From Iphinoe sp. HA4291-MV1 (GTDB taxonomy: Bacteria; Cyanobacteriota; Cyanobacteriia; Cyanobacteriales; Nostocaceae), in the NCBI GenBank assembly GCA_019359415.1, contig JAHHHH010000075.1, forward strand, positions 1 to 38,377: a stretch of DNA of 38,377 nucleotides, in the 5' to 3' direction. The notes below the pieces were generated by a model, which saw only the letters and a list, made by a program, of their open reading frames with translations, was not told where the DNA came from and made no database searches. A program made the position numbers and the translations under genes. Positions 24,175 to 32,169 of this stretch are shown piece by piece (within the stretch, counting starts at the first letter, position 1; the number at the start of each line of letters is the position of its first letter).

Positions 24175-24279
24175 ATGTCTTCTAAGGAATTAATTGAAAG
24201 CTGGGAACTGTTTATTGATGAAGAAGAAGAAAACACCGATGAAATCGAATTACCACAACTTGGAATTGTTGCTTGGTAA
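24175..24279 (+). CDS. Candidate RiPP precursor peptide, 34 residues
   Basis: A very short gene with a strong ribosome site (AGGAG, nine bases before ATG). The peptide starts MSSKELIESWELFIDEEEEN and ends LPQLGIVAW. The first two thirds are acidic, like a leader recognised by a modifying enzyme; the last nine residues are hydrophobic with a C-terminal tryptophan, like a core. It is followed by genes for an AdoMet decarboxylase, a radical SAM enzyme, a P450 and an exporter, which is what makes a precursor role likely. No known precursor family is recognised and no cysteine is present, so lanthionine or sactionine linkages are excluded. A leaderless signal or small regulator is the alternative. 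Confidence 0.7.
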   Translation: MSSKELIESWELFIDEEEENTDEIELPQLGIVAW

Positions 24280-24291
24280 TTAAGTAATTGC

Positions 24292-24357
24292 AGGGTACTG
24301 GCAACTCTAGTGCCTTGTAATACTGATTTGTGAAGTTACAGCAGTAACGGTTTTTCT
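24292..24357 (+). terminator. Attenuator after the precursor gene
   Basis: AGGGTACT (24292-24299) can pair with AGTGCCTT (24309-24316) using G-U pairs. Then GTTAC-AGCA-GTAAC (24335-24348) is followed by GGTTTTTC. A partial terminator here would let the peptide be made in excess over the enzymes downstream, the usual pattern in RiPP operons. Confidence 0.4.
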
Positions 24358-24368
24358 TCAACCTTTAT

Positions 24369-24433
24369 AAACCAGGTTTTTGAATAATTTCTTGCCGATA
24401 ATACCGGGTAAATATTTTTCATAAACCTGGTTT
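24369..24433. promoter_or_regulatory. Paired AAACCWGGTTT palindromes before the AdoMet decarboxylase gene
   Basis: AAACCAGGTTT (24369-24379) and AAACCTGGTTT (24423-24433) are each palindromic around one base and are 54 bases apart. They may be operator half-pairs or, since they also pair with each other, the arms of a long RNA hairpin in the leader of the enzyme genes. Confidence 0.4.
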
Positions 24434-24511
24434 ACAAGTTTTTTTTCTTTGATTGTCTCGACAACCAAAGAAATTGAAAACTTCTTATTTAAGAATAAAA
24501 ATTAACGGTTT

Positions 24512-24892
24512 ATGGATAGTATTGGTAAACATATTCTAGCTGACTTGTATGGTGTGAATCCTAAGTTACTAGAAGATGAGCATGGTTTAATGACTCTTCT
24601 AGAAAGCAGCCTTAAGAAACATCAATTTAATATTGTTGGCAGTTTGAGTCACAAGTTTAGTGGTGGTGGAAACGGTGTGACGGGAATCTTCTTATTATCT
24701 GAATCTCATGCTTCGTTTCATACCTATCCAGAAATTTCTTTTGTTGCTTTGGATTTATTTTCTTGTGGTAGCACATGCCCAGAGACAGTACTGAATGAAT
24801 TGATTGCGAAATTAAAACCATCAAGAGTATGGAAATCTACTAACACAAGAGGTCAAGAACAACGTCATTTTATTACTACCTTTATTAAGTAG
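24512..24892 (+). CDS. S-adenosylmethionine decarboxylase (SpeD/SpeH-type)
   Basis: A 126-residue pyruvoyl-type AdoMet decarboxylase of the small prokaryotic class. The self-cleavage site and active-site block LLSESHASFHTYPE is present, with S63 as pyruvoyl precursor, H66/H70 and the catalytic cysteine in LFSCG (C85), so the protein should process itself into two chains and be active. The product is decarboxylated AdoMet, normally the aminopropyl donor for spermidine. No aminopropyltransferase is nearby; instead it lies between the precursor peptide and a radical SAM gene, 41 bases ahead of the latter. A role supplying decarboxylated AdoMet for peptide modification is inference. Confidence 0.85.
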   Translation: MDSIGKHILADLYGVNPKLLEDEHGLMTLLESSLKKHQFNIVGSLSHKFSGGGNGVTGIFLLSESHASFHTYPEISFVALDLFSCGSTCPETVLNELIAKLKPSRVWKSTNTRGQEQRHFITTFIK

Positions 24893-24932
24893 TTAATCAT
24901 ACAACTTTAAATGAAAAGCAAGGAGTAGAAGT

Positions 24933-26354
24933 ATGCAGTTGATTAATAACGACGGCTTAATTAAGTTTGACCAACAGTTACCTGTATATAACTTCTTTTA
25001 TCCTCTACAAGCACAAAACATTGAAAAAACAGATCCAAAAGATATTTTCAAAATATATGATGAAATAGATACTCAAAAATTAAAAAATCGCGCTCTCTAT
25101 TTTCATATCCCTTTTTGCGAGACTATTTGTAATTTCTGTCCCTTTATTAGAGGGCTTTATAAAGGAGATGAGATAGTCGAGAAATACGTTCAAGCTTTAT
25201 TGCGTGAAATTGAGATTAAAGCGCAATTAAAGTCTGTAGTTGAAGTACCGATTGGAGCAATTTTCTTTGGTGGCGGTACACCTTCCCTATTAAGTCCAGA
25301 GCAAATTTTAAGGATAGGAGAAGCAATCCATAAGTATTTCGATCTTAGCCAACTACAGGAATTCTCCTTTGAAGCAGAGGTCAAAAGCGTGAATCGAGAG
25401 AAAGTAGCTGCTATGAAAGAAATAGGAGTTACTCACGCTCGCTTTGGACTTCAAAGTTTTAATCAATTCTATCGTGACTTATTTGATTTAACCGCTACAT
25501 TAGACCAAGTGTATAATGCGGTGGAAATCTTTTGCGAATATCTTAGGTATACATCCTTTGATATTCTGTATGGCATGAACGGGCAGACAGAAGATGATTT
25601 CATCAGTGACTTGCAAAAAGCTATTGCTTTAGGTACACCAACAATAGATGTTTACCCAATCGACCATGTAGTTACTCAAATCAAATTACACCAAAAAAGT
25701 AAAGAAGCTGGTTTACCGCCAAAATCAGCCATGAGTCGATTCTCTATGAACGTTCTGCTTAACCAGTATATGCGCTCCAATGGTTTTTTACCTCATAACG
25801 GTCATGGCTACGTTCGCGCTCCCAAAGAAGAACTCTTAAAACAACCAGTTGTCACAGATTACTATTCATTCAAATACCATGAATATGTCTACGGACATGA
25901 CGATAGAGATATTATCGGTTTCGGCGTTGGCGCAATTTCATCTCTAAATGGTTATGTCATCACCAACACATCAAATAGAAGTAAATATATCGAATCTGTC
26001 TTGGAACAAAGCACATGGGATATGCTGGTGAGCAAACACGCTCAAAGAGCAGATGCGAGTCGAGGAGTAATTTTGCACTTACCCTATCACGGTTTGGTAG
26101 AAAAATCTCGCATTAATTGGGAACAAGTTTATCCAGAAACTTTAGAGAATTTACAACAACTCGTAGACGCTGGATTAATTGAGGAAAAACCTGACAGATA
26201 TGAAATCACTCAAATTGGGTGGTACTGGTATGTCAACGTAATGTATTACCTCATACCCCAGCAAGAGAAACGCATTTTAAATAGTTTCATTGTTCAACAA
26301 CTTCGACAGCCAGGACGAGAAGTGAAAAAAGAACAGATTGTGCTTATGGCATAG
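24933..26354 (+). CDS. HemN/HemW-like radical SAM enzyme
   Basis: A 473-residue radical SAM protein with AAGGAG before the ATG. The cluster motif is CETICNFC (C62, C66, C69; Cx3Cx2C), followed by the glycine motif FFGGGTPSLL (112-120) and FEAEVKSV, all typical of HemN/HemW-like enzymes. The C-terminal winged-helix-like region is also of this type (IEEKPDRYEITQIGWYWY). Family members include coproporphyrinogen dehydrogenase, haem chaperones and methyl- or cyclopropane-forming enzymes that bind two SAM molecules. With a precursor peptide and an AdoMet decarboxylase just upstream, it is probably a peptide- or amino-acid-modifying enzyme rather than a haem enzyme. Confidence 0.85.
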   Translation: MQLINNDGLIKFDQQLPVYNFFYPLQAQNIEKTDPKDIFKIYDEIDTQKLKNRALYFHIPFCETICNFCPFIRGLYKGDEIVEKYVQALLREIEIKAQLKSVVEVPIGAIFFGGGTPSLLSPEQILRIGEAIHKYFDLSQLQEFSFEAEVKSVNREKVAAMKEIGVTHARFGLQSFNQFYRDLFDLTATLDQVYNAVEIFCEYLRYTSFDILYGMNGQTEDDFISDLQKAIALGTPTIDVYPIDHVVTQIKLHQKSKEAGLPPKSAMSRFSMNVLLNQYMRSNGFLPHNGHGYVRAPKEELLKQPVVTDYYSFKYHEYVYGHDDRDIIGFGVGAISSLNGYVITNTSNRSKYIESVLEQSTWDMLVSKHAQRADASRGVILHLPYHGLVEKSRINWEQVYPETLENLQQLVDAGLIEEKPDRYEITQIGWYWYVNVMYYLIPQQEKRILNSFIVQQLRQPGREVKKEQIVLMA

Positions 26355-26392
26355 TATATGTAAATTTTAAAGGACATTTTTTGGATTATCTG

Positions 26393-26446
26393 AGGAGAAA
26401 GAAAAAGTTGAAACAACTAAAATATTCTTTCTCCTTTAATTTTTTA
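26393..26446 (+). terminator. Rho-independent terminator after the radical SAM gene
   Basis: AGGAGAAAGAA (26393-26403) pairs perfectly with TTCTTTCTCCT (26425-26435), followed by TTAATTTTTTAT. Transcription of precursor, decarboxylase and radical SAM genes may end here, with the P450 from its own promoter or by readthrough. Confidence 0.65.
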
Positions 26447-26487
26447 TATATTGTTACTACCACAATCACAATTTCTCAATAGTTAGT

Positions 26488-27708
26488 ATGACTAAAGATT
26501 TCAGTTTGCTAAATCTTCTGGAAGATAAATATAGAGATAATCCTTATCCACTTTACCATCAACTTCGCTCACAGCATCATATTTTTTGGGATGAACGCCT
26601 GAATGCATGGGTATTAACTCGTTATCAAGATATTGCAGAAGCTCTAAAAAATCCACAATTGTCAAATCAGCGCCTAAGTTTAGATAAATCAAGCTTTCCA
26701 GAAAAAGTTCAACATTTAGTTGAAGAGTCATTAAAAATCATTCAAAGACAGATGATTTTCAATGACTCTACTGTTCACAGCAGACTCAGAGGAGTTTGGT
26801 CATCGATTTTTTCTTCTAAAGTTCTAGAAAGCCTTGTTGTACAAATTAAATTGATAACAGAGAATTTACTAAATCAAGCTTTATCTCAATTTGGTAAAGA
26901 ATTTGATTTTATGTCAGCTGTAGCTTTTCCCTTAGTATCAAATGTAATTTACCAATTAATCGATGTAGACCCAGAAGAATTTCCTGAATTTGGTAACTGG
27001 ATTATCGACTTCATTAACTTTTTAGACGGTAAAATACAATCGAATAGAGACATATTAAGAACTCTTAAAAGTGTTAGCTATCTTAATTACACCTGTTCAA
27101 ATCTTATCGAGCGACGACTGAAGTATCCCAAAAATGATTTATTACAGAATGTTATATCTGCAATTAATAAGCATCAGGTTTCTCAAGATGAGCTAGTTGC
27201 CAATATGTTTTTACTGATAGCTGCTGGACATCAATCATCAGCTCATTTGATAGGCGTCGCATTATTATCTCTTTACCAGCTTCCCAATTATTATCAAGAA
27301 ATTCTTCACGACTCTAGACTGATTCCATCGTTTGTTACTGAGTCATTACGCTATGATAGTCCCATACAAACTATAGGTAGATTTGCTAAAAATCATCTGG
27401 AACTATGCGGACATAATATTAAAGCTGGTCAACGAATTATGATGAGTATTGGTAGTGCAAATAGAGACCCCGAGCGGTTTCAAAATCCAGATTCATTCAT
27501 CCTATATCGTCAAGATAATGTTCCACTGTCATTTGGTTATGGGGCACATCAATGTATAGGTGCTGCACTATCAAAGCTGGAAGCAAAAGTTGTAATTGAA
27601 ACTGTCTTAACTCATCTTCCACGACTGCAAATAAATGTCAATAAGCTAAGCTGGGATGTAGGAATTGCTTCTCGTGGTTTAAATAAGCTAATCCTTAATA
27701 TAGATTAA
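26488..27708 (+). CDS. Cytochrome P450 with altered I-helix motif
   Basis: A 406-residue soluble bacterial-type P450. The haem-binding loop is FGYGAHQCIG (C356), the ExxR motif is ESLR (285-288), and the region NRDPERFQNPDSF is typical. In the I helix, where relatives have AGHETT, this protein has AGHQSS (246-251): the conserved acid is glutamine and the oxygen-activating threonine is serine. This change often goes with P450s doing non-standard chemistry such as cross-linking. It lies after the radical SAM gene and before an exporter, so it may oxidise or cross-link the peptide product, possibly at tryptophan. It needs external ferredoxin-type electron donors, none encoded here. Confidence 0.9.
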   Translation: MTKDFSLLNLLEDKYRDNPYPLYHQLRSQHHIFWDERLNAWVLTRYQDIAEALKNPQLSNQRLSLDKSSFPEKVQHLVEESLKIIQRQMIFNDSTVHSRLRGVWSSIFSSKVLESLVVQIKLITENLLNQALSQFGKEFDFMSAVAFPLVSNVIYQLIDVDPEEFPEFGNWIIDFINFLDGKIQSNRDILRTLKSVSYLNYTCSNLIERRLKYPKNDLLQNVISAINKHQVSQDELVANMFLLIAAGHQSSAHLIGVALLSLYQLPNYYQEILHDSRLIPSFVTESLRYDSPIQTIGRFAKNHLELCGHNIKAGQRIMMSIGSANRDPERFQNPDSFILYRQDNVPLSFGYGAHQCIGAALSKLEAKVVIETVLTHLPRLQINVNKLSWDVGIASRGLNKLILNID

Positions 27709-27719
27709 AAATTACCAGA

Positions 27720-27930
27720 AGAAAGGCAGAGGACAGAGGGCAGAAGGTGCGATGCATAATTTCTGTTGAAAAGCAAGTCCTCTGTACTCTGCCAAACGGG
27801 TCTAAAGCCCCCAACTTATGGTATGGAGACAAATAAAAGCGAGAGCTTCCTTATTAAATCCCCCGCTTTTAAGCGTGGGGATGCCCTTCTGCCTTCTGCC
27901 TTCTGCCTTCGTACTTCTGCCTTCTTAAAC
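27720..27930. repeat. Heptamer-repeat region with possible IS200/IS605 end remnant
   Basis: The 288-base gap contains purine-rich GGCAGAGGACAGAGGGCAG near 27724 and tandem CTTCTGC units at 27886-27925, in inverted arrangement, as in cyanobacterial short tandemly repeated sequences. Between them CCCCGCTT-TT-AAGCGTGGGG (about 27862-27880) forms a hairpin like the ends of IS200/IS605 elements. No gene is seen. Confidence 0.5.
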
Positions 27931-27996
27931 GCAACTAATTTAGTACTTCTATTTAATAATCTTTAGATAGTTAGTTGATTAGCAAACTAAACTCTC

Positions 27997-29238
27997 ATGA
28001 CAAACAATTACATTAACCTATTCCGAGACAAGAAATTCTTCCTAATCTGGTTAGGACAAGTACTTTCAAAATTAGGTGATGCTTTAGACGAAATAGCGTT
28101 AATCTGGATTGCCATTAAAGTTTCCGGTGATAATTATCTAGGTATTGGTTTAGTTTTCTTCATTCGCTTTCTACCTTACTTAATTTTTGGCATTTTAGGT
28201 GGAGTCTACAGCGACCGATTGAATCGAAAACATATCATGATTGTTACTGATATTGCACGAGGTCTGGTTGTAACTTCTCTGCCTATATTAATTTTTCTCA
28301 ACCGTCTTGAGTTATGGCATTTGGCTGCTGTATCGCTCATCTTAACTATTTTACGTTCTTTTTTTCAACCGGCATTACAAGCCTTTGTACCAGATATTTT
28401 GAAAAAAGAGCAACTTATTCATGCGAATGCATTGCTTCAAGCCTCCTATGAATTTTCAGGTGTTATTGGACCTGCCATTGGAGGTTTTTTACTATCAATA
28501 ACCTCACCAGCGATAGTATTTATTATTGATGCAATGACATTCTTTATGTCTGCTTTTGCTATCTTTCTAATTTCCTATCGATACAGAAAGAATTTAGAAC
28601 CAAAAGAATCCCCGAACGGGATTCTTGTTGATTTTAAAGAAACTGTAGATTTGCTGTTGCAAAAAACTCATGTAATGTGGAGCATTCTGCTATCAGCAGC
28701 AGCGATTCTATCAATTGCTGGAATTTTAAGATTAGCGATACCAAGCTATACAAGCCATATATTAGCAGGGGACTCCAAATTACTGGGAACTATCATGAGC
28801 GTGATGGGACTGGGTACAGTAGTAGGTGCGCTAATAATTGGAAAAGTTTCGATAAAATCCTATGAAAAGTTAATGTTTTTAGGATGGGCTGTATATGGTC
28901 TTTTGCTAGGTATTATGGGATTAACTCATCAACCTCTAATAGCTATCTTTATTGCACATTTTGTAGGTGTCTTCGGTGCAGTAGTAGATGTGTTGTTAGT
29001 TTCAATAATACAAATAAATATACCCATTAAATTTATGGGTAAAACCTTCGGATTCTTTTCAACATTAGCTAATGTCGGAGATTCTATATCTGGTTTACTA
29101 ATAGGATATTTACTTACTAAATTTCCAATACCGTATATATTTCTGTTTGGCGGTGGGAGTGCTGTCTTAATCGGTTTTCTCGGAATTTATCTCGTCAGTC
29201 AATGGCAAAAGCGTTCTGAAAGAATCGCATTAAGATAA
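27997..29238 (+). CDS. Major facilitator superfamily exporter
   Basis: A 413-residue membrane protein with about 12 hydrophobic segments. The loop motif GGVYSDRLNRKHIMIVTDIA (about 68-87) is the MFS motif between helices 2 and 3, and FQPALQAFVPDILKKEQLIH is typical of drug or siderophore exporters of the EntS-like type. It probably uses the proton gradient to export a small molecule across the inner membrane. As last gene of the cluster with the peptide, radical SAM and P450, it is the likely exporter of the product and a self-resistance gene. Substrate is inferred from context only. Confidence 0.85.
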   Translation: MTNNYINLFRDKKFFLIWLGQVLSKLGDALDEIALIWIAIKVSGDNYLGIGLVFFIRFLPYLIFGILGGVYSDRLNRKHIMIVTDIARGLVVTSLPILIFLNRLELWHLAAVSLILTILRSFFQPALQAFVPDILKKEQLIHANALLQASYEFSGVIGPAIGGFLLSITSPAIVFIIDAMTFFMSAFAIFLISYRYRKNLEPKESPNGILVDFKETVDLLLQKTHVMWSILLSAAAILSIAGILRLAIPSYTSHILAGDSKLLGTIMSVMGLGTVVGALIIGKVSIKSYEKLMFLGWAVYGLLLGIMGLTHQPLIAIFIAHFVGVFGAVVDVLLVSIIQINIPIKFMGKTFGFFSTLANVGDSISGLLIGYLLTKFPIPYIFLFGGGSAVLIGFLGIYLVSQWQKRSERIALR

Positions 29239-29487
29239 GGAATTTTGGTCGTAATGGGATAACGGTAGGGAAGCTGCTGTGAGCCGTCATGTAGTTCTTG
29301 AAAGTCCTACTACGTAAGACTTTTAGCTTTTGCATGGCGGCTGGTTGCAGCGTCGCTACTTTTACGCCAATACTGGAGATTGTCAAGGGAATCAACGTTA
29401 CTCGCTCCGGGAGGGTGACATCTCAACCGCAGTCAAATTAATCGAATTATTGACGCGGCGGCGAGTGTCTTTACTTTTGATTCCGTA
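29239..29487. other. Gene-free stretch with decayed sequence
   Basis: I see no intact gene here. Together with the foreign C-terminal end of the adjacent acetyltransferase it may be debris of an inserted element; no terminal repeats could be identified. Confidence 0.3.
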
Positions 29488-30087
29488 CTAGGCGCTGAGT
29501 TGGGTCATTTCAACGGGCATGGGTTGAATCGAAACAATGGGAATAGTTTCCACCAAAGAAACCGTATAAGCGGAAAGGTGTAAAAAATCAGACACTGGAG
29601 GAGTCAACAAAATATCAAAGACTGTCTGTTTGAGGTCGCTTGATATCAAACTTGACGGGATTTTCCGACTGGGGATATTTCTTTTCTCAACAGGATAGGA
29701 AAGATATTTGTACTCCAAATTCTTATCCACCCAGTCTTTCAATGCATAAATTGCCTCTCTACCAAAACCATTACCGTGAGCTGATTTTTTTATCCAAATT
29801 CCTAACTCCGGTGTATCAGTATCAATAGCACCAACGGAGCAAATTCCTAAAAACTCGAAAGTATCCTTCTTGAGAATCACCAACACTAAGTCAGTTTTAT
29901 TTTCTCGCTGTTGAATCATATCTTTGATGACCTTCTCGGTTTCACTGATATTGTCAGCTGGTTTCGGATACATAAAGGTGGTAATTTCGCTTGTGAATTC
30001 CCGAAACACATCTTCTGTGTATTCCAGCGAAATCACTTGGAGAATGAGTCTTGTACTCTCTAAACTTACTTTTTCTAAGTTCTCCAT
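29488..30087 (-). CDS. GNAT-type N-acetyltransferase with a replaced C-terminus
   Basis: A 199-residue protein. Residues 1-145 are a RimJ/RimL-like GNAT domain: TRLILQVIS at the start, FLGICSVGAID, ELGIWIKKSAHGNGFGREAI with the acetyl-CoA pyrophosphate loop, and YPVEKRNIPSRKI. Family members normally continue with SLGG and two more strands; here the sequence changes abruptly after about residue 147 (SSLISSDLKQTVFDILLTPP and on) into a stretch unlike GNAT. An insertion or deletion has probably replaced the last strands, so activity is doubtful. It is convergent with the exporter gene and is probably not part of that cluster. Confidence 0.65.
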   Translation of the reverse strand: MENLEKVSLESTRLILQVISLEYTEDVFREFTSEITTFMYPKPADNISETEKVIKDMIQQRENKTDLVLVILKKDTFEFLGICSVGAIDTDTPELGIWIKKSAHGNGFGREAIYALKDWVDKNLEYKYLSYPVEKRNIPSRKIPSSLISSDLKQTVFDILLTPPVSDFLHLSAYTVSLVETIPIVSIQPMPVEMTQLSA

Positions 30088-30288
30088 AAGCTGCGTTTTT
30101 TGGTTTCTTACTTTGGTTAATCTATATTAATGCTTAAATCATCTGATGCGGTAAGGGAGCAACAGATGCATCTCGCACGCCCGAAAGTAGTTTAGGCAAA
30201 CAAGCGCGGAGTGTAGCGAGCGCTTAACGAGCGTGTCATTCCCCAAAAACCTTTACCCCGACTTCTACAAAAAGTCCAATGAAAACCC

Positions 30289-31128
30289 CTATTTTCTTTT
30301 CTCCGGTGGAGTGACAATCCAGATAGTGCATTTCGGATTTTTATCATCTTGGCACTTGAGAATCCGCTCAAGATTCCATTGCACCAGATTACGCCCCAAG
30401 ACATTACTGGAATCATTGTACTTGAGCAACATAACCCACAACCCACAAGCAAAACTAGCTAGTGCTGTCACAGCAATAGCCGACAGTGGCGAAAACCAGC
30501 TTGCAAACTTCAGCCCAATTGTGTTCTTCTGCAGCCTTGAAATCTCAGCAGAAGCAATATTTATTTGTTTGGTTGCAGTGTTGAGACTTTTTATTGGCTC
30601 CTCCACCTGCTCCAACAAAACTTTCTGACGCTTTTCTGACGCTTTTCTCTCCTGCTCCAGACTATTGCGAAGTGCAATCACTTCCTCCTTCAATTGTCCT
30701 GCCTGGAGAACTGCGAGCTGAGCTTGCTCTAGTGTTTCATTATTTGCCGCAGATATTGCAGAAGTCGTCGCCATACCTACTTTTTTCATCCCCTCTACAT
30801 AACCAGAGGTGACTTGCTCAAGAGTTTCCCTAATAAGGGACGCTTGCTGTTCTTGTGCTCCCGTTATCTGTGTTATTCTCTCCTCTATTGCCTGTAAGTT
30901 CCTTTCTGATTGCTCCTTCCAATCCTTCAAAAGTTTTGACAACTCAGCCGGAGCCGTCTCCAACAAAACCCGCATCTGTCCTGTGAGAGCCAGTACCAAA
31001 AACATCGGGTCATTTGGCTCCAGTTGACTCACCTCTATAATCTGATAAACTTTTGCCTTAACTTCCGGTGACTCCCCAGATAAACAGATATCTAATACCT
31101 CTAGTGCCTTCCCTTTTAGCTTACTCAT
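30289..31128 (-). CDS. Coiled-coil protein with C-terminal membrane anchor, mobilisation block
   Basis: A 279-residue protein from ATG 31128 (a TTG four codons earlier is possible). Residues about 1-70 are a helical domain (LEVLDICLSGESPEVKAKVY). Long coiled coils follow (about 70-200, e.g. RNLQAIEERITQITGAQEQQ, ALRNSLEQERKASEKRQKVL), then one transmembrane segment (about 212-235, FSPLSAIAVTALASFACGLW) and a short basic end. It is third in the order accessory DNA-binding protein, ParA-like ATPase, this protein, opposite the relaxase, an arrangement common on mobilisable cyanobacterial plasmids. It may anchor the relaxase complex to the membrane. Family name unknown. Confidence 0.7.
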   Translation of the reverse strand: MSKLKGKALEVLDICLSGESPEVKAKVYQIIEVSQLEPNDPMFLVLALTGQMRVLLETAPAELSKLLKDWKEQSERNLQAIEERITQITGAQEQQASLIRETLEQVTSGYVEGMKKVGMATTSAISAANNETLEQAQLAVLQAGQLKEEVIALRNSLEQERKASEKRQKVLLEQVEEPIKSLNTATKQINIASAEISRLQKNTIGLKFASWFSPLSAIAVTALASFACGLWVMLLKYNDSSNVLGRNLVQWNLERILKCQDDKNPKCTIWIVTPPEKRK

Positions 31129-31144
31129 GCGTATACTCAATTGT

Positions 31145-31250
31145 ATTCAAAGGTGGTAGTAATGGACAGCAGGGGAAGCAGGGGAGGAAAGAAGTCATTG
31201 TCCATTTACTCTTTCTCCAGAAGCTGCACATCTCCCCCTGCTCAAGAACT
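31145..31250. repeat. Degenerate miniature repeat related to the insertion in the relaxase gene
   Basis: GGACAGCAGGGGAAGCAGGG, then CATTGTCCATTTACTCTTTC and TCCCCCTGCTC, share composition, order and the central TGGACA/TGTCCA motif with the insertion at 34473-34625. It lies between two mobilisation genes and encodes nothing evident. Confidence 0.4.
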
Positions 31251-31289
31251 GCTTGGTCTATACCTGACAATTTGATTGCAACGCGCGTC

Positions 31290-31982
31290 TCATGCCACAC
31301 CACCACCTGAATCAAAAGCAGCATAAGCTGCTTTGAGAAAGTTCACCACCCGCTGTTTACTAATTACCCCAAACTCTTTATACTCTCGTGCTTCTGCAAA
31401 CGTCAGCCGTTTCTGGTCTATTATATTTCTTTCTTTATACGCTAGCTTCGGAAAATCTATAGACTTTATCTTATACTTTTTTATTAACTTCTGTATTGCA
31501 GAATCTTCTTCTACGTGTTCCCAATCGTCGCACAGTCCTAAATTCCTGACAAAAATATGGGGGATTTTATTACCATAGCTATTCACTGACTGAATAAACA
31601 GGTTGAGGCTGTCATATCCTCCTGTAGAAACAAACCACTTGCAAAAACTTACCCCCTGAGAATGCCCCAGTTCAATTAACTGATTTCTTGAAATCCAGTC
31701 TTTGACAGCTCTATGAGTTTGAGCAGCCAGATTCACAATCACAGGTTTGTCAATCGCCATCTCAAAAATTTTATCTGCTTTATCAGACTGCCGTTCATTT
31801 TCAGTAAAGACAGCATACTGACATATTCCCTTATAGACACCAGCAACATCAGGATTAGACCTATCCGTCTCTACAGGCACAAATGGTAAGTTCTTATCCA
31901 GACAATATTGAATCATTGTCCTTGTAAAGAGCGACTTTCCCACCCCTCCCTTTTCGCCATCTATAAAATAAATTGTTGCCAT
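31290..31982 (-). CDS. ParA/MobD-like ATPase of the mobilisation block
   Basis: A 230-residue P-loop ATPase of the MinD/ParA superfamily with deviant Walker A DGEKGGVGKSLFTRT (about 8-22) and VPVETDRSNPDV. It lacks the second ParA features seen in the partition ATPase at 22825. Homologous-looking ATPases sit next to relaxases on many cyanobacterial and proteobacterial plasmids and are called MobD-like; their role may be to localise plasmid or relaxosome. It is between a DNA-binding accessory gene and a coiled-coil membrane protein gene. Confidence 0.8.
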   Translation of the reverse strand: MATIYFIDGEKGGVGKSLFTRTMIQYCLDKNLPFVPVETDRSNPDVAGVYKGICQYAVFTENERQSDKADKIFEMAIDKPVIVNLAAQTHRAVKDWISRNQLIELGHSQGVSFCKWFVSTGGYDSLNLFIQSVNSYGNKIPHIFVRNLGLCDDWEHVEEDSAIQKLIKKYKIKSIDFPKLAYKERNIIDQKRLTFAEAREYKEFGVISKQRVVNFLKAAYAAFDSGGGVA

Positions 31983-32000
31983 AAGAGCTACCTCTAATCT

Positions 32001-32165
<165 letters not shown>

Positions 32166-32169
32166 TCCT

